From positions 1-64,000 of the forward strand of contig DILV01000007.1 in assembly GCA_002425225.1 (NCBI GenBank): DNA of 64,000 nucleotides, read 5' to 3'. Positions 1 to 9,574 of the stretch are shown here, piece after piece (the stretch's first letter is position 1; each line of letters opens with the position of its first letter). Below the pieces are notes generated by a model, which was not told the DNA's origin, did not search any database, and saw nothing but the letters and a program-made list of their open reading frames with translations. The position numbers were made by a program, and so were the translations under genes. This DNA comes from Thiothrix sp. UBA5583 (GTDB lineage Bacteria > Pseudomonadota > Gammaproteobacteria > Thiotrichales > Thiotrichaceae).

Positions 1-23
1 ATTTTTAATGCGATTGCCCTAAG

Positions 24-677
24 CTATTGTAATTGCTCATACACGTTTGCCGCATAAGTGTATGACAAACCGCTCAGTGTCAAGCCGTGCAAGATGGCTT
101 CCCGGCTGTTGAATGCCGCTTGGGGTGTTGGGAAAGTACCGGCGCGTACCAGTTCTTCGCACATCCACGCCACGTTTGCGTAGGCGGTGCGTATTCCAAA
201 CTGTGGATTGATCTGGAACATCCGGTAGATTTCGGAACTCATCCGTAACCAGATTAACTGGCGTTGGTCTTTGAAACGGTCAAGGGTGGCGGCGATTTGC
301 TGCGCGGTTGGGGTCATGACGGGAATAATCGCCCTGAAAATTTGATAGCTCAGGTCAATCAGGTTTTCGCTGCTGGCTTGCAGGGTGTATCCACCACGTT
401 CGCAGTAAAACAACTGCTGCTTGAATTCGCTGATTTCCACCGTCAACCAGTCTTCGGTGTATTCACCGAAAGCAGGCCAGCGGTTGATGCGGTAGGGTAA
501 TTGTTGCGCCAACGTCTGCAATTGCGTGGCGTAAGCAAGGTGGTCACGCAGCGGGAGCAAACTGGTCAGATCACGGAATGGAATGCTGGTGGTCGGAGTG
601 GGTAGCGGCATTGCGGTTGTTTCCAAAAACAGGATCATAAAGCGATTGAGTGCAGCTTTCCATGCGGGGTTGGGCAT
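24..677 (-). CDS. Hypothetical protein, 217 aa
   Basis: I do not recognise this family. The reading frame is open for 217 codons and ends with TAG at 24-26. The predicted protein is soluble: it lacks a signal peptide and membrane segments, and is rich in aromatic residues in its middle and C-terminal parts (for example the WLRMSSEIYRMF stretch near residue 142). The start at 677 is the outermost ATG; a second in-frame Met lies at residue 14 and a third at residue 23, so the true N-terminus could be shorter. It is divergent from the large membrane-protein gene that begins at 763, and the 85 bp between them must hold both promoters. No function is proposed. Confidence 0.6.
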   Translation of the reverse strand: MPNPAWKAALNRFMILFLETTAMPLPTPTTSIPFRDLTSLLPLRDHLAYATQLQTLAQQLPYRINRWPAFGEYTEDWLTVEISEFKQQLFYCERGGYTLQASSENLIDLSYQIFRAIIPVMTPTAQQIAATLDRFKDQRQLIWLRMSSEIYRMFQINPQFGIRTAYANVAWMCEELVRAGTFPTPQAAFNSREAILHGLTLSGLSYTYAANVYEQLQ

Positions 678-679
678 TG

Positions 680-707
680 TTCACTTGCGTGCTGCCTGCT
701 CTATACT
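680..707 (+). promoter_or_regulatory. Possible sigma70 promoter for the 1401-aa membrane protein
   Basis: A TTCACT hexamer at 680-685 and a TATACT hexamer at 702-707 are separated by 16 bp and lie 55 bp before the start codon at 763. The -10 is good and the -35 is moderate. A GATAAT at 725-730 is an alternative -10. Seen by eye only. Confidence 0.3.
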
Positions 708-762
708 CTATGCCCCCGACGGGTGATAATAGCCCTAACAATAATACTCATAGGACACCACC

Positions 763-3700
763 ATGTTGCGTATTTTTCCGCTGCTGTTGTTTTTCCTCTT
801 GTTGTCCCCGGCACATGCCAACCCGTTACCGCCTGATCAAGTCCCCGACCCACTCAAACCTTGGGTAGGCTGGGTGCTGGATGGGCACAAAGACCGCAAT
901 TGTCCCTACCTCTACAATGCCGAGCAACGCCAGTGTGCCTGGCCAGGTTCGCTGGAACTGCAACTGACCGACACAGGCGGTACTTTTACCCAACATTGGC
1001 AAGTGTACGGTGAAACCGCTGTGCGGCTACCCGGCAATGCGCAATACTGGCCGCAGCAGGTGCGCAATGGCGAGAATACCCAGCTTGCCGTCACGGAAAA
1101 GGAAGGCTACCCGGTCTTGCAATTGCAGGCAGGTAGCTACGACCTCAGCGGACAATTTTTCTGGGACAAACTGCCCGAGGCGCTATTCGTTGCCCCGGAT
1201 ACGGGTCTGGTCAAGCTAAGCGTGAATGGCAACCCGATTGCCACGCCGGAATTCAACGAGGCAGGCAGCCTGTGGTTGAGCAGCAACACGCAGGAAGCCA
1301 GTGAAGACAACCTTGAAGTGCAAGTCTTCCGCAAGGTGGAAGATACCCACCCATTGCAAGTGACCACCAGCATCCAGCTACGGGTTGCAGGCAAACAGCG
1401 GCAGGCGGAACTTGCCCCGGTATTGCTGGACGGTTTCATCCCGCTGCATCTGGATAGCCCCCTGCCAACCCGCATGGGGCAGGATGGCAAACTGCAAGTG
1501 CAATTGCGTCCCGGTGAATGGACACTCAAACTGACCGGGCGTGCCACCGCCAGCCTGAATGCTCTGGCTTTGCCTGCCAGTAGCGCACCCTGGCCTGCGG
1601 AAGAGGTGTGGGTATTTGCCGCTGACCCTGCTATGCGTCAGGTGCAGGTGGAAGGTGTGAACAGCATTGACCCCAGCCAGACGCGCTTGCCAGAGGAATG
1701 GGCAAGTCTGCCTGCTTACCTGATGACTACGGGTGGCAACATGACATTGGCAGAACAGCATCGCGGCATGGCTTCCAGCCCGGCACAGCTCAGTTTGCAG
1801 CGCCAGTTGTGGCTAGATTTCGATGGTGGTGGCTACACGCTACAAGACCGCCTAAACGGCACACTGGCGCAGGAATCACGTCTGGAAGTATTGCCCGACA
1901 TTCGTCTGGGGCGCGTCAGTCTGGATGACGAGCCGCAACTGATAACCCGCCAAACCAACGGGCAAGCGGATGGGGTGGAAGTACGTAGCCGTAACCTGAA
2001 CCTGGAAGCTGACAGCCGTTATGAAGCCGCTGGCGGGTTGCCGGTCAGCGGCTGGCAACAGGAATTACAACAAGTGACCACTACCCTGTACTTGCCTGCT
2101 GGTTGGCTGCTGTTTGCAGCCTTGGGAACGGATAACCTGCCGCATACTTGGTTGCAGCAGTGGAACCTGCTGGATCTGTTTCTGGTGCTGTTGATCGTGG
2201 TGGCAAGCGGCTATCTGTATGGCTGGCAATGGGGTGCTGTTGCTGGGGTTGCCTTGCCGCTGACTTGGCATTTGCCAGATGCACCGCAATACATCTGGCT
2301 GAATTTGCTGGCAGTGGTGGCGTTGTTGCGTGCCTTGCCTGCGGCTTATACAGGCTTGCGCCACTGGCTGGAACGTTACCGCTGGTTGAGTCTGCTGATT
2401 CTGGTGCTGATTGTATTGCCCTTTGCTATCGGTACGGTGCGTACTGCCTTGTATCCGCAACTGGAACAGGCCAGTAGCAATATGGGCGGATTTGGTATGG
2501 CGTTTCAGGCTGATAAGGCGGCTGTTGCACCTGTACCGGCTCCCATGCCTGCTGCTCCGGCGGCTGCCCCACCGCTGGAAATGGCAGCCGATGCAGTGAC
2601 AAACGTGATGGAAGAACAAGCTGCCCAGCAGGTTGAGCGCAAAATATCGGTTCCCAAGGTGCAAGCATCCGGCGAGTATCAGGATAGTGGTTATGGTTCC
2701 GTATCGTCTTACGCCAAATCCGGGTTGGGAGCCAAGCGTGAAGCCAATCTGCGCACTATCGACCCCAACAGCATGATCCAGACCGGGCCTGGTTTGCCAC
2801 AATGGCAAGGCGACACGGTGGTGCTGGAGTGGTCTGGTGTGATTACCCCGGAAGAGCGGGCTGATTTGTGGCTGATTCCACCACTGGCGTATTCCTTGCT
2901 GAAACTGCTAGGGGTGTTGATATTACTGGTGTTTGCCCTGCGACTGGCGCTGTTGTCTGGTCTGGGTGGCGGCTGGTGGCAACGTTTTCTGCCCACTGCG
3001 CGTAGTGGGCAAGCTGCCGCCCTGCTACTGGCATTGCCGTTGCTGACAGGCTCACCGATACCTGCTGATGCTGCCGAGCCACCCACGCCACCGACTGACA
3101 TGCTGCAAGCCTTGCAGGAGCGTCTGTTACGTGCGCCAGACTGCTTGCCGGAGTGCGCCCAAATTGACGTGATGGACATGCAGTTGCAAGCCAGCAGCCT
3201 GACCGTGCGCTTGCGAGTACATGCGGCTACCCAGGTTGCTGTGCCCTTGCCGGGTAGTCAAAGCACTTGGTTGCCGCAAACTGTACTGGTGGACGGTACT
3301 GCCAGCCAGACCCTGCGGCGTGATGATGAGCAGCAGTTGTGGGTGGCGCTGGATCAGGGGCAACATGACGTGCTGTTGCAGGGGGAATTGTCTGCCCGCA
3401 GCAACATGGCTTTACCTTTGCTCCTTAAGCCGCACCGTGTGACCTGGCAGGGCGAGGGCTGGCAGGTGGATGGCTTACGTGATAATGCCGTGCCCGAAGA
3501 CCAGTTGCAGCTTAACCGCACGGCAGCGGTGGCGGATGCCAGTTCGCAGGACATGCCGACCCTGCCTGCTTTCGTCAAAATCAGGCGGCAGCTTGATCTG
3601 GGGCTGGACTGGTATGTGACGACCACCATTACCCGCGTGTCTGACAGTGCTTCCCCCATTACCTTGACAGTGCCGCTGCTGGAGGGTGAGCAACCGCTGA

Positions 3701-4968
3701 GTGAGCAGTTTACCGTCAAAGATAAAACCATTCAGATCAACCTCAAGCCACAGCAGGATACGCTGGAATGGACTTCACGCCTGCCTCAGGCAGAGAAGCT
3801 ACAGCTCACCGCCAGCAACAACAGTGCATGGCTGGAGGAATGGCAGGTGGCTGCCAGCCCGGTATGGCATGTGGAGGCCACTGGTTTGCCAGTCAATGCT
3901 TATGAGGAAGATGCCAAACAGAGTTTGTTGCTATGGAAGCCGTGGGCAGGTGAAACCCTCACACTAGCGATCAACCGTCCGCAAGGCACAGAAGGTCAGA
4001 CTGTCACCATTCTCGGTAGCCAGCTTGCCGTAGAGGTTGGCAAACGCGCCCGTGACGTGAGCCTACGTCTTAACCTGCACAGCAGCCGGGGTTCGCAACA
4101 TACGCTGACCTTGCCGGAGGGTGTGGAGCCAAAAAGTCTGACGGTGGATGGAACCAAACAGGCTATCCAGCAACAGGGCAACAAGCTGGTGTTGCCATTA
4201 CTGCCCAAAAAACAGGAAGCCGTACTGGAATGGCAGGAAACGGGCGCAATGCCGCTTGGCTACCGTTTTCCGCTGCTGGATTTGGGCTTGCCCAGTGTCA
4301 ACAGCGAGTTTCGCCTGCAACTGCCGGAAGACCGTTGGGTTTTGTGGGTAAACGGGCCACTGATGGGGCCTGCGGTATTGTTCTGGGGCATGTTGCTGGT
4401 ATTGCTGGTGCTGTCGGTGGCGTTGGGGCGTTCCGGTCTTGCCCCGCTGCGAAGCTGGCAATGGTTCCTGTTGGGCATTGGCTTGAGCCAGAGTAGCCCT
4501 TACCTGATGGTACTGGTGGCAGGCTGGCTGGTGGCACTGGCATGGCGCGGCAAGGCATCGCCGGACGCACGGCCTTGGTGGCAATTCAATCTGTTGCAGG
4601 TCGGGTTGGTGATGTTGACGGTATTTGCCCTGTCTGCCCTGATTGGGGCGGTTGCCAAAGGTTTGCTGGGTTTGCCGGAAATGCAGATTGATGGCAATGG
4701 TTCGTGGGCACAAAACCTGTTGTGGTATCAGGATCGTTCCGGCAACTCACTGGAACAGCCGTTGGTGATCAGTGTGCCGCTGTTGTATTACCGTGTGCTG
4801 ATGCTGGCGTGGGCCTTGTGGCTGGCAATGGCCATACTGGGCTGGTTGCGCTGGGGCTGGCAGGCGTTTGTGCAGAATGGCTTGTGGCGGCAGAAACCGC
4901 CTAGGGTAACTCCGGCAGTTGCGGCTCAAACCAGTGTTTCCTCAGCCACAACAGGAAATGATGCTTGA
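763..4968 (+). CDS. Very large unknown multi-pass membrane protein (1401 aa)
   Basis: The protein opens with a clear signal peptide (MLRIFPLLLFFLLLSPAHA) followed by a long, presumably periplasmic, beta-rich domain (about residues 25-460). A first membrane block follows, with segments near 469-488, 509-531 and 540-563. Next come an Ala-Pro linker near 590-607, another membrane segment near 712-733, a second signal-like hydrophobic stretch near 748-770, a second long extracytoplasmic domain (about 775-1200), and a C-terminal block of about four membrane segments (1203-1367). The two halves share this layout of an exported domain followed by a membrane block, so it may be an internal duplication or fusion. 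AGGA at 752-755 is a good ribosome binding site for the ATG at 763. The stop TGA overlaps the TTG start of tadA. I do not recognise the family, and no catalytic motif is visible. The function is unknown; an envelope role is inferred from topology only. Confidence 0.8.
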   Translation: MLRIFPLLLFFLLLSPAHANPLPPDQVPDPLKPWVGWVLDGHKDRNCPYLYNAEQRQCAWPGSLELQLTDTGGTFTQHWQVYGETAVRLPGNAQYWPQQVRNGENTQLAVTEKEGYPVLQLQAGSYDLSGQFFWDKLPEALFVAPDTGLVKLSVNGNPIATPEFNEAGSLWLSSNTQEASEDNLEVQVFRKVEDTHPLQVTTSIQLRVAGKQRQAELAPVLLDGFIPLHLDSPLPTRMGQDGKLQVQLRPGEWTLKLTGRATASLNALALPASSAPWPAEEVWVFAADPAMRQVQVEGVNSIDPSQTRLPEEWASLPAYLMTTGGNMTLAEQHRGMASSPAQLSLQRQLWLDFDGGGYTLQDRLNGTLAQESRLEVLPDIRLGRVSLDDEPQLITRQTNGQADGVEVRSRNLNLEADSRYEAAGGLPVSGWQQELQQVTTTLYLPAGWLLFAALGTDNLPHTWLQQWNLLDLFLVLLIVVASGYLYGWQWGAVAGVALPLTWHLPDAPQYIWLNLLAVVALLRALPAAYTGLRHWLERYRWLSLLILVLIVLPFAIGTVRTALYPQLEQASSNMGGFGMAFQADKAAVAPVPAPMPAAPAAAPPLEMAADAVTNVMEEQAAQQVERKISVPKVQASGEYQDSGYGSVSSYAKSGLGAKREANLRTIDPNSMIQTGPGLPQWQGDTVVLEWSGVITPEERADLWLIPPLAYSLLKLLGVLILLVFALRLALLSGLGGGWWQRFLPTARSGQAAALLLALPLLTGSPIPADAAEPPTPPTDMLQALQERLLRAPDCLPECAQIDVMDMQLQASSLTVRLRVHAATQVAVPLPGSQSTWLPQTVLVDGTASQTLRRDDEQQLWVALDQGQHDVLLQGELSARSNMALPLLLKPHRVTWQGEGWQVDGLRDNAVPEDQLQLNRTAAVADASSQDMPTLPAFVKIRRQLDLGLDWYVTTTITRVSDSASPITLTVPLLEGEQPLSEQFTVKDKTIQINLKPQQDTLEWTSRLPQAEKLQLTASNNSAWLEEWQVAASPVWHVEATGLPVNAYEEDAKQSLLLWKPWAGETLTLAINRPQGTEGQTVTILGSQLAVEVGKRARDVSLRLNLHSSRGSQHTLTLPEGVEPKSLTVDGTKQAIQQQGNKLVLPLLPKKQEAVLEWQETGAMPLGYRFPLLDLGLPSVNSEFRLQLPEDRWVLWVNGPLMGPAVLFWGMLLVLLVLSVALGRSGLAPLRSWQWFLLGIGLSQSSPYLMVLVAGWLVALAWRGKASPDARPWWQFNLLQVGLVMLTVFALSALIGAVAKGLLGLPEMQIDGNGSWAQNLLWYQDRSGNSLEQPLVISVPLLYYRVLMLAWALWLAMAILGWLRWGWQAFVQNGLWRQKPPRVTPAVAAQTSVSSATTGNDA

Positions 4969-5447
4969 GTAATCGGGATGAAGACTGGATGCGCCATGCC
5001 TTGGGGTTGGCGCAAAAAGCGGCAGATCAGGGCGAAGTGCCAGTGGGGGCAGTACTGATCCGTGATGGTGAAATTCTGGGAGAGGGCTGGAACCAGCCGA
5101 TCAGCTTGCATGACCCTTCGGCCCACGCAGAAATGTTGGCATTACGCGCAGGTGGTATTGCCGCAGGCAACTACCGTTTGCCGGGTTCCGTGTTGTATGT
5201 GACGCTGGAACCCTGCCCGATGTGCGTGGGGGCGATGATCCATGCGCGGGTGGAACGGGTGGTGTTTGGTGCTTTTGACCCCAAAACCGGCGCGGCAGGT
5301 AGTGCTTTCAAGCTGTTGGGCGACGAACGGCACAACCACCGAATCAGTGTATCCGGTGGCGTGCTGGAGGAAGCGTGCGCGGAAGCCTTGCGGGCATTCT
5401 TCCGCGCACGGCGGCTGGCTCAATCAGCGACCAAGCAGACGGGCTAG
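4965..5447 (+). CDS. tadA: tRNA-specific adenosine deaminase TadA
   Basis: TadA deaminates adenosine 34 of tRNA-Arg(ACG) to inosine in the cytosol. The zinc deaminase signature is complete: HAE at residues 54-56 (zinc His and catalytic Glu) and PCPMC with zinc cysteines 84 and 87. The length of 160 aa is normal for the family. The start is a TTG at 4965 that overlaps the stop of the upstream gene (TTGA); this keeps the usual DEDWM start of the protein. The first ATG is at 4989 and would remove residues that are usually conserved. The position directly behind the large membrane protein suggests translational coupling. Its 3' end overlaps the convergent transglutaminase-like gene by 24 bp. Confidence 0.95.
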   Translation: MSNRDEDWMRHALGLAQKAADQGEVPVGAVLIRDGEILGEGWNQPISLHDPSAHAEMLALRAGGIAAGNYRLPGSVLYVTLEPCPMCVGAMIHARVERVVFGAFDPKTGAAGSAFKLLGDERHNHRISVSGGVLEEACAEALRAFFRARRLAQSATKQTG

Positions 5448-7073
5448 CAAGCGTTCCCACCAGGTCATCGGACGCGGCGCGGGTGCAGGTGTCGGAGCTG
5501 GCGTGGGTGTAGGACTAGGTGTTGGTGTCGGAGTGGGCGTTGGCACAGGTGTCGGAGTGGGTGTTGGAGTTGGCACAGGTATTGGCGTCGGGGTTGGAGC
5601 CGGAACCGGAGTAGTGCCCGCCCGTGAGAACTTGATCAGGTGTTCCACAATGGCTGCCAGTGGTGCACTTTGCGATTTGGAGGCAGATTGTGCCGCAGTC
5701 CGCCAGGCTTGTGGCAATGGGCTGCCTTGTGCCCAGCTTCCGCTTGCCTGTGCGTCGTAACTGGTTTGCGCCCGTGCGCTTTTGGCGGGTGTCCACAGGA
5801 AGTCGGGATGCAGGTTCTGATACCATTCCCCACCGATGATTTTCTTGTCCGCGTCCAGTTCCAGATCGTAATAGTAAGTGGCTTGCTGGATGGCATCATG
5901 ACTGGGGTTGTCTTCTTCCCGGTGTGAAGGTCTGGTTTCCACCACATAGGAAACCGTCATCTGGATGCCTACCACAAATTTGGTGTTTGGGCTGCGGAAA
6001 GCACGGAATTTGTCAGCGGTAAAACTTGCCATGCTGATCATGGCTTCATCCAGCTTGCTCTTGTACTTGCGTGTCTGTGGGTCGAAGTAGCGGTAGCTGT
6101 AACCGTAGGTCGGCTGGTTCCAGACTTCGTAGTCGTAGGTAACATCCAGCACCATGCTGCGTTTGCTGACGCCAATCTGGTTGACGACTGCCAGATGCCA
6201 GGTACCGGGGTTGGTGTCGAAACACTGGCTGGAGGTGGTGCGTCCGGTGGATGAATCGGTAGCAGGTTCCTTGTCATTGCAGCGCCCGCCGATGAAACGG
6301 GTAGCAGGCGCAACATTCGCCCACAGCAGGGATGCGAGTGCCTTGATGTCGGAAGGGTAAAAAGTAATGGGCACGTTGTTAGGGGTTTTCACCGTGATAG
6401 CCTTGGTTGGGCGACCCAGCATGTAGGCTCCCGGAGCCCAGCCGTGGCAGATACCCATCCAGCTTTCAACTTCGCCGTGCATGTCGTAATAGCTTTTGCC
6501 TTCTGCCCAGCCTGCCTTGGTTAGGGATTCATTGGCATCGCCAACCAGCGCATCGTATTTTTCTGCGGGGGACAGTTTGTTGATGCGGCTGGCACTGCCG
6601 CTGGTAAGGATGGCGGATGCCGGATTGCTGCGGATGTAATCGTGGTTGGCTTTCCAGTCAGCAGAAGCCGGGAAGGAAGGGTCAGCGTAACGTGCGCCGA
6701 GAATGCCCTTGTAAATGGCCCAGTAGTCATCTGACCAAGGGGACTCTGCTAGGGTAGCCTGCATCAAACCGGCGCTTTCAATGTCTGCCAGCTTGTTGTA
6801 TTTGAAGGTATCCACCAGATTTTCAGCACGGTCGTTGGAAGCAATTGCTGCGCGGGTTTCACCGCCTTCACCTTGCAGGATGTGCATCCGCTGGCTGTCA
6901 CGTGCTGCAATGAAGGCTTTGCTGTCAATGGCTTCCTGTGAAAACAGGGTTGCACCTGTGGTGGGGTTGCCTGCCGCATCGGTTTTCGGTGGGCGACGTT
7001 GCATGAAGGTAACGGTATCCTGGGAAAACGCCTGCAAGTCGTCATTGATCCGTTTTTCAACATCATTAGACAT
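5424..7073 (-). CDS. Transglutaminase-elicitor-like protein with Pro-Thr tail (549 aa)
   Basis: The central part (about residues 195-430) matches what I recall of the TGase_elicitor family, first known as the Phytophthora GP42 transglutaminase and also present in bacteria. Seen here are [11 protein letters not shown] with the presumed nucleophile Cys209, [10 protein letters not shown] with His293, an acidic residue at Asp310 or Asp314 ahead of VWNQP, and the late motif [14 protein letters not shown] (near 414-427). The N-terminal 190 residues are unassigned. Residues 488-534 are a Pro-Thr/Pro-Ala tract, followed by a short amphipathic end ([13 protein letters not shown]). There is no signal peptide, so the enzyme looks cytosolic or is exported by a non-classical route. 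GGAGT just before the ATG is the ribosome binding site. The predicted activity is protein cross-linking or amide hydrolysis; the substrate is unknown. The 3' end overlaps tadA by 24 bp. Confidence 0.75.
   Translation of the reverse strand: MSNDVEKRINDDLQAFSQDTVTFMQRRPPKTDAAGNPTTGATLFSQEAIDSKAFIAARDSQRMHILQGEGGETRAAIASNDRAENLVDTFKYNKLADIESAGLMQATLAESPWSDDYWAIYKGILGARYADPSFPASADWKANHDYIRSNPASAILTSGSASRINKLSPAEKYDALVGDANESLTKAGWAEGKSYYDMHGEVESWMGICHGWAPGAYMLGRPTKAITVKTPNNVPITFYPSDIKALASLLWANVAPATRFIGGRCNDKEPATDSSTGRTTSSQCFDTNPGTWHLAVVNQIGVSKRSMVLDVTYDYEVWNQPTYGYSYRYFDPQTRKYKSKLDEAMISMASFTADKFRAFRSPNTKFVVGIQMTVSYVVETRPSHREEDNPSHDAIQQATYYYDLELDADKKIIGGEWYQNLHPDFLWTPAKSARAQTSYDAQASGSWAQGSPLPQAWRTAAQSASKSQSAPLAAIVEHLIKFSRAGTTPVPAPTPTPIPVPTPTPTPTPVPTPTPTPTPSPTPTPAPTPAPAPRPMTWWERLLARLLGR
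5472..5612 (-). repeat. Low-complexity hexanucleotide-like tract coding for Pro-Thr repeats
   Basis: About 140 bp of near-repeats of a GGTGTTGG/GGTGTCGG type (plus strand) encode the alternating Pro-Thr tail of the transglutaminase-like protein. Such a tract can change length by slippage. Read on the plus strand it gives a Gly-Val run that is not a gene. Confidence 0.85.
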
Positions 7074-7186
7074 GAAACACTCCTTGTTGGTCGGGTCAGG
7101 AAGCCCGCGACCAGATGGTTATGGTTTTTAAATGTACTTACCCCCGTGAGTATAGCTGTGATTTATTAGGCAGCGATGAAAACCGA

Positions 7187-7642
7187 TCAAATGTAGTGCC
7201 ACTGGTCGAAAAAAGCCGCTTGTCCGGCGTGGTTTCCCTGAATATCGTGCAAATTCCATACAATGGCATTCTGGATCAGGAAACGTTGCCCGTTGCTGGC
7301 AATCCGCACTCCGGCGTAATTGTCGATGTAGCCTTGCCGTGATACCGTCTGCAACAGGTGTTCGCGTTCTTCGCGTGCCAGCGGTTCGGCGGAATAGCGA
7401 GATGGCAGGTGGGTCAGGGTGTCCCAGTCCATCGCAAACAGTTGCAGGGCAGCCCGGTTGCCGTAGGTGAACACCGGGTCAGCAGCCGTGTTGTGTGACA
7501 ACAGCACGAACGGGGCGTCATCCAGCACCCGTGCGGTGCTTTCACCCTCCCACACCAGCCCGCCGAGGTCACGCCCGACGTAATGGCGGAAGCTGCGGTG
7601 CAACAGGTGCAGGTGAGCGGTGAGTTGGGCAATATCCATCAT
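7187..7642 (-). CDS. MEKHLA-domain (PAS-like) protein
   Basis: This 151-aa protein is almost entirely a MEKHLA domain, a PAS-related sensory fold known at the C-terminus of plant HD-ZIP III regulators and as a stand-alone protein in bacteria. Typical features seen are the FVLLSHNTAADPVFTYGN segment and the NRAALQLF and LPSRYSAEP stretches. I place the start at the ATG at 7642 because it overlaps the parE stop codon as ATGA, which implies translational coupling; an extension to 7675 would run inside parE. The ligand and partner are unknown. Genes of this kind are often called hypothetical. Confidence 0.8.
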   Translation of the reverse strand: MMDIAQLTAHLHLLHRSFRHYVGRDLGGLVWEGESTARVLDDAPFVLLSHNTAADPVFTYGNRAALQLFAMDWDTLTHLPSRYSAEPLAREEREHLLQTVSRQGYIDNYAGVRIASNGQRFLIQNAIVWNLHDIQGNHAGQAAFFDQWHYI

Positions 7643-9534
7643 ACGCTGGCCAGGTTCCCCTTGGTTTCCAGCCACTGCTTGCGGTCAGCGGCACGTTTTT
7701 TTGCCAGCAGCATGTCCATCACGGTATCGGCGGCTTCGCTGTCGTCGATGCTGAGTTTGACCAGACGGCGGGTGTCGGGGGAAATGGTGGTTTCGCGCAA
7801 TTGCAGCGGGTTCATTTCGCCCAGACCCTTGAAGCGGGTGACAGTGATCGTGCCACGCTTCTTTTCGGCAGCAATGATGTCGAGCCGTGCCTGTTTTTCG
7901 GCTTCATCCAGTGCGTAATAGACTTCCTTGCCGATGTCGATGCGGTACAGCGGCGGCATGGCGACGTAGACATGCCCGGCAGCTACCAAGGGGCGGAAGT
8001 GTTTCACGAACAGCGCACACAACAGGGTGGCGATGTGCGCCCCATCCGAATCCGCATCGGCAAGGATGCACACCTTGCCGTAGCGCAACTGGCTGAGGTC
8101 ACAATGCCCCGGTTCCACACCGATGGCGACGGAAATGTCGTGCACTTCCTGTGAACCCAGCACCTGTTCCGGGTCAACTTCCCAGGTGTTAAGGATTTTA
8201 CCGCGCAACGGCATGATGGCTTGGAACTCACGGTCACGCGCCTGTTTGGCAGAGCCGCCCGCCGAGTCACCTTCCACTAGGAACAGTTCGGTGCGGTTGG
8301 TGTCCTGCGAAGAACAATCTGCCAGTTTGCCGGGCAGGGCGGGGCCTGCGGTGACGCGCTTGCGGATGACTTTCTTGCTGGCCCGCATCCGCCGCCCGGC
8401 GTTGCTGATGGCGAACTGCGCCAACTGGTCGCCGATCACGGTGTTCTGGTTGAGGTAGAGGCTGAAAGCGTCCTTGATGACGCCACTAACGAAACTGGCG
8501 GCTTCGCGGGAAGACAGGCGTTCCTTGGTTTGCCCAGCGAATTGCGGCTCCTGCATCTTGAACGACAGGACGAAGGCGATATTGTCCCACACGTCATCCG
8601 GGGTCAGTTTCAGCCCGCGTGGCAGCAGGTTGCGGAATTCGCAGTATTCGCGCAAGGCATCGGTCACGCCGGTGCGCAAGCCGTTGACGTGTGTACCACC
8701 TTGTACGGTGGGGATCAGGTTGACATAACTTTCCTGCACCGCTTCACCACCTTCCGGCAGCCATAGCAACGCCCAGTCAAGCGCTTCACGCGGGGAAGAC
8801 AGCGAACCGGTGAACGGGGTCTCAGGCAGGGTGATGAATTCGTTGACGGCATCGCGCAGGTAGTCCCGCAGGCCATTTTCGTAATACCACTCGGTGACTT
8901 CCGCTTCAGTCGCTGAAGCATCGGTAAAGCGGATGCGCAAGCCGGGGCACAGCACCGCTTTTGCCCGCAGGTTGTGTTTGAGGTGGCGGACGCTGAATTT
9001 CACCGTGTCGAAGTATTTTGCATCCGGCCAGAAATGTACCGTCGTGCCGGTTTCGCGCTTGCCTGCCTTGCCGATCACTGCCAGTTCGCTGGCCTTGTTG
9101 CCGTCGGCAAAGCCCATGCGGTAAAGCTGGCTGTTGCGCTTGATGGTGACTTCCAGCTTACGCGACAGGGCGTTGACCACCGATACGCCCACACCGTGCA
9201 AGCCACCGGAGAACTGGTAGTTCTGGTCGGAAAATTTGCCGCCTGCGTGCAGGGTACAGAGGATGACTTCCACCCCCGGTTTGCCCTGCTCGGGGTGAAG
9301 GTCGACGGGCATCCCGCGCCCGTTGTCGCTGACAGCGATGGAACCGTCAGCGTGCAGGGTGACTTCAATCTGGTTGGCGTGTCCGGCGAGGGCTTCGTCC
9401 ACGCTGTTGTCGATCACTTCCTGCGCCAGATGGTTGGGGCGGGTGGTGTCGGTGTACATGCCGGGGCGTTTGCGTACCGGGTCAAGGCCGGTGAGGACTT
9501 CAATCGCCGAGGCGTCGTAGGTGTTGTTGCTCAT
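7639..9534 (-). CDS. parE: DNA topoisomerase IV subunit B (ParE)
   Basis: ParE is the ATPase subunit of topoisomerase IV, which separates daughter chromosomes. The GHKL ATPase motifs are present (QEVIDNSVDEALAG, VSDNGRGMPVD, GGLHGVGVSVVNAL), as are the TOPRIM motif FLVEGDSAGGSAKQAR near residue 415 and the DADSDGAHI metal site. The length of 631 aa equals that of E. coli ParE (630) and is far below GyrB (about 800), so this is ParE and not GyrB. No parC is in the window. The start is the ATG at 9534, without a strong Shine-Dalgarno site. The MEKHLA gene follows with a 4-bp overlap. Confidence 0.96.
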   Translation of the reverse strand: MSNNTYDASAIEVLTGLDPVRKRPGMYTDTTRPNHLAQEVIDNSVDEALAGHANQIEVTLHADGSIAVSDNGRGMPVDLHPEQGKPGVEVILCTLHAGGKFSDQNYQFSGGLHGVGVSVVNALSRKLEVTIKRNSQLYRMGFADGNKASELAVIGKAGKRETGTTVHFWPDAKYFDTVKFSVRHLKHNLRAKAVLCPGLRIRFTDASATEAEVTEWYYENGLRDYLRDAVNEFITLPETPFTGSLSSPREALDWALLWLPEGGEAVQESYVNLIPTVQGGTHVNGLRTGVTDALREYCEFRNLLPRGLKLTPDDVWDNIAFVLSFKMQEPQFAGQTKERLSSREAASFVSGVIKDAFSLYLNQNTVIGDQLAQFAISNAGRRMRASKKVIRKRVTAGPALPGKLADCSSQDTNRTELFLVEGDSAGGSAKQARDREFQAIMPLRGKILNTWEVDPEQVLGSQEVHDISVAIGVEPGHCDLSQLRYGKVCILADADSDGAHIATLLCALFVKHFRPLVAAGHVYVAMPPLYRIDIGKEVYYALDEAEKQARLDIIAAEKKRGTITVTRFKGLGEMNPLQLRETTISPDTRRLVKLSIDDSEAADTVMDMLLAKKRAADRKQWLETKGNLASV

Positions 9535-9574
9535 TGTTTGTTTTGGTTTGTCAAATCATGCAAGGTTGTGCAGC

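Noticed and set aside
5242-5760. Open frame on the plus strand coding for long Gly-Val repeats
   Set aside because: It is the opposite strand of the Pro-Thr tract of the transglutaminase-like gene and of tadA; no start signal or family similarity.
7639-9534. GyrB instead of ParE
   Set aside because: The length of 631 aa and lack of the GyrB insertion favour ParE.
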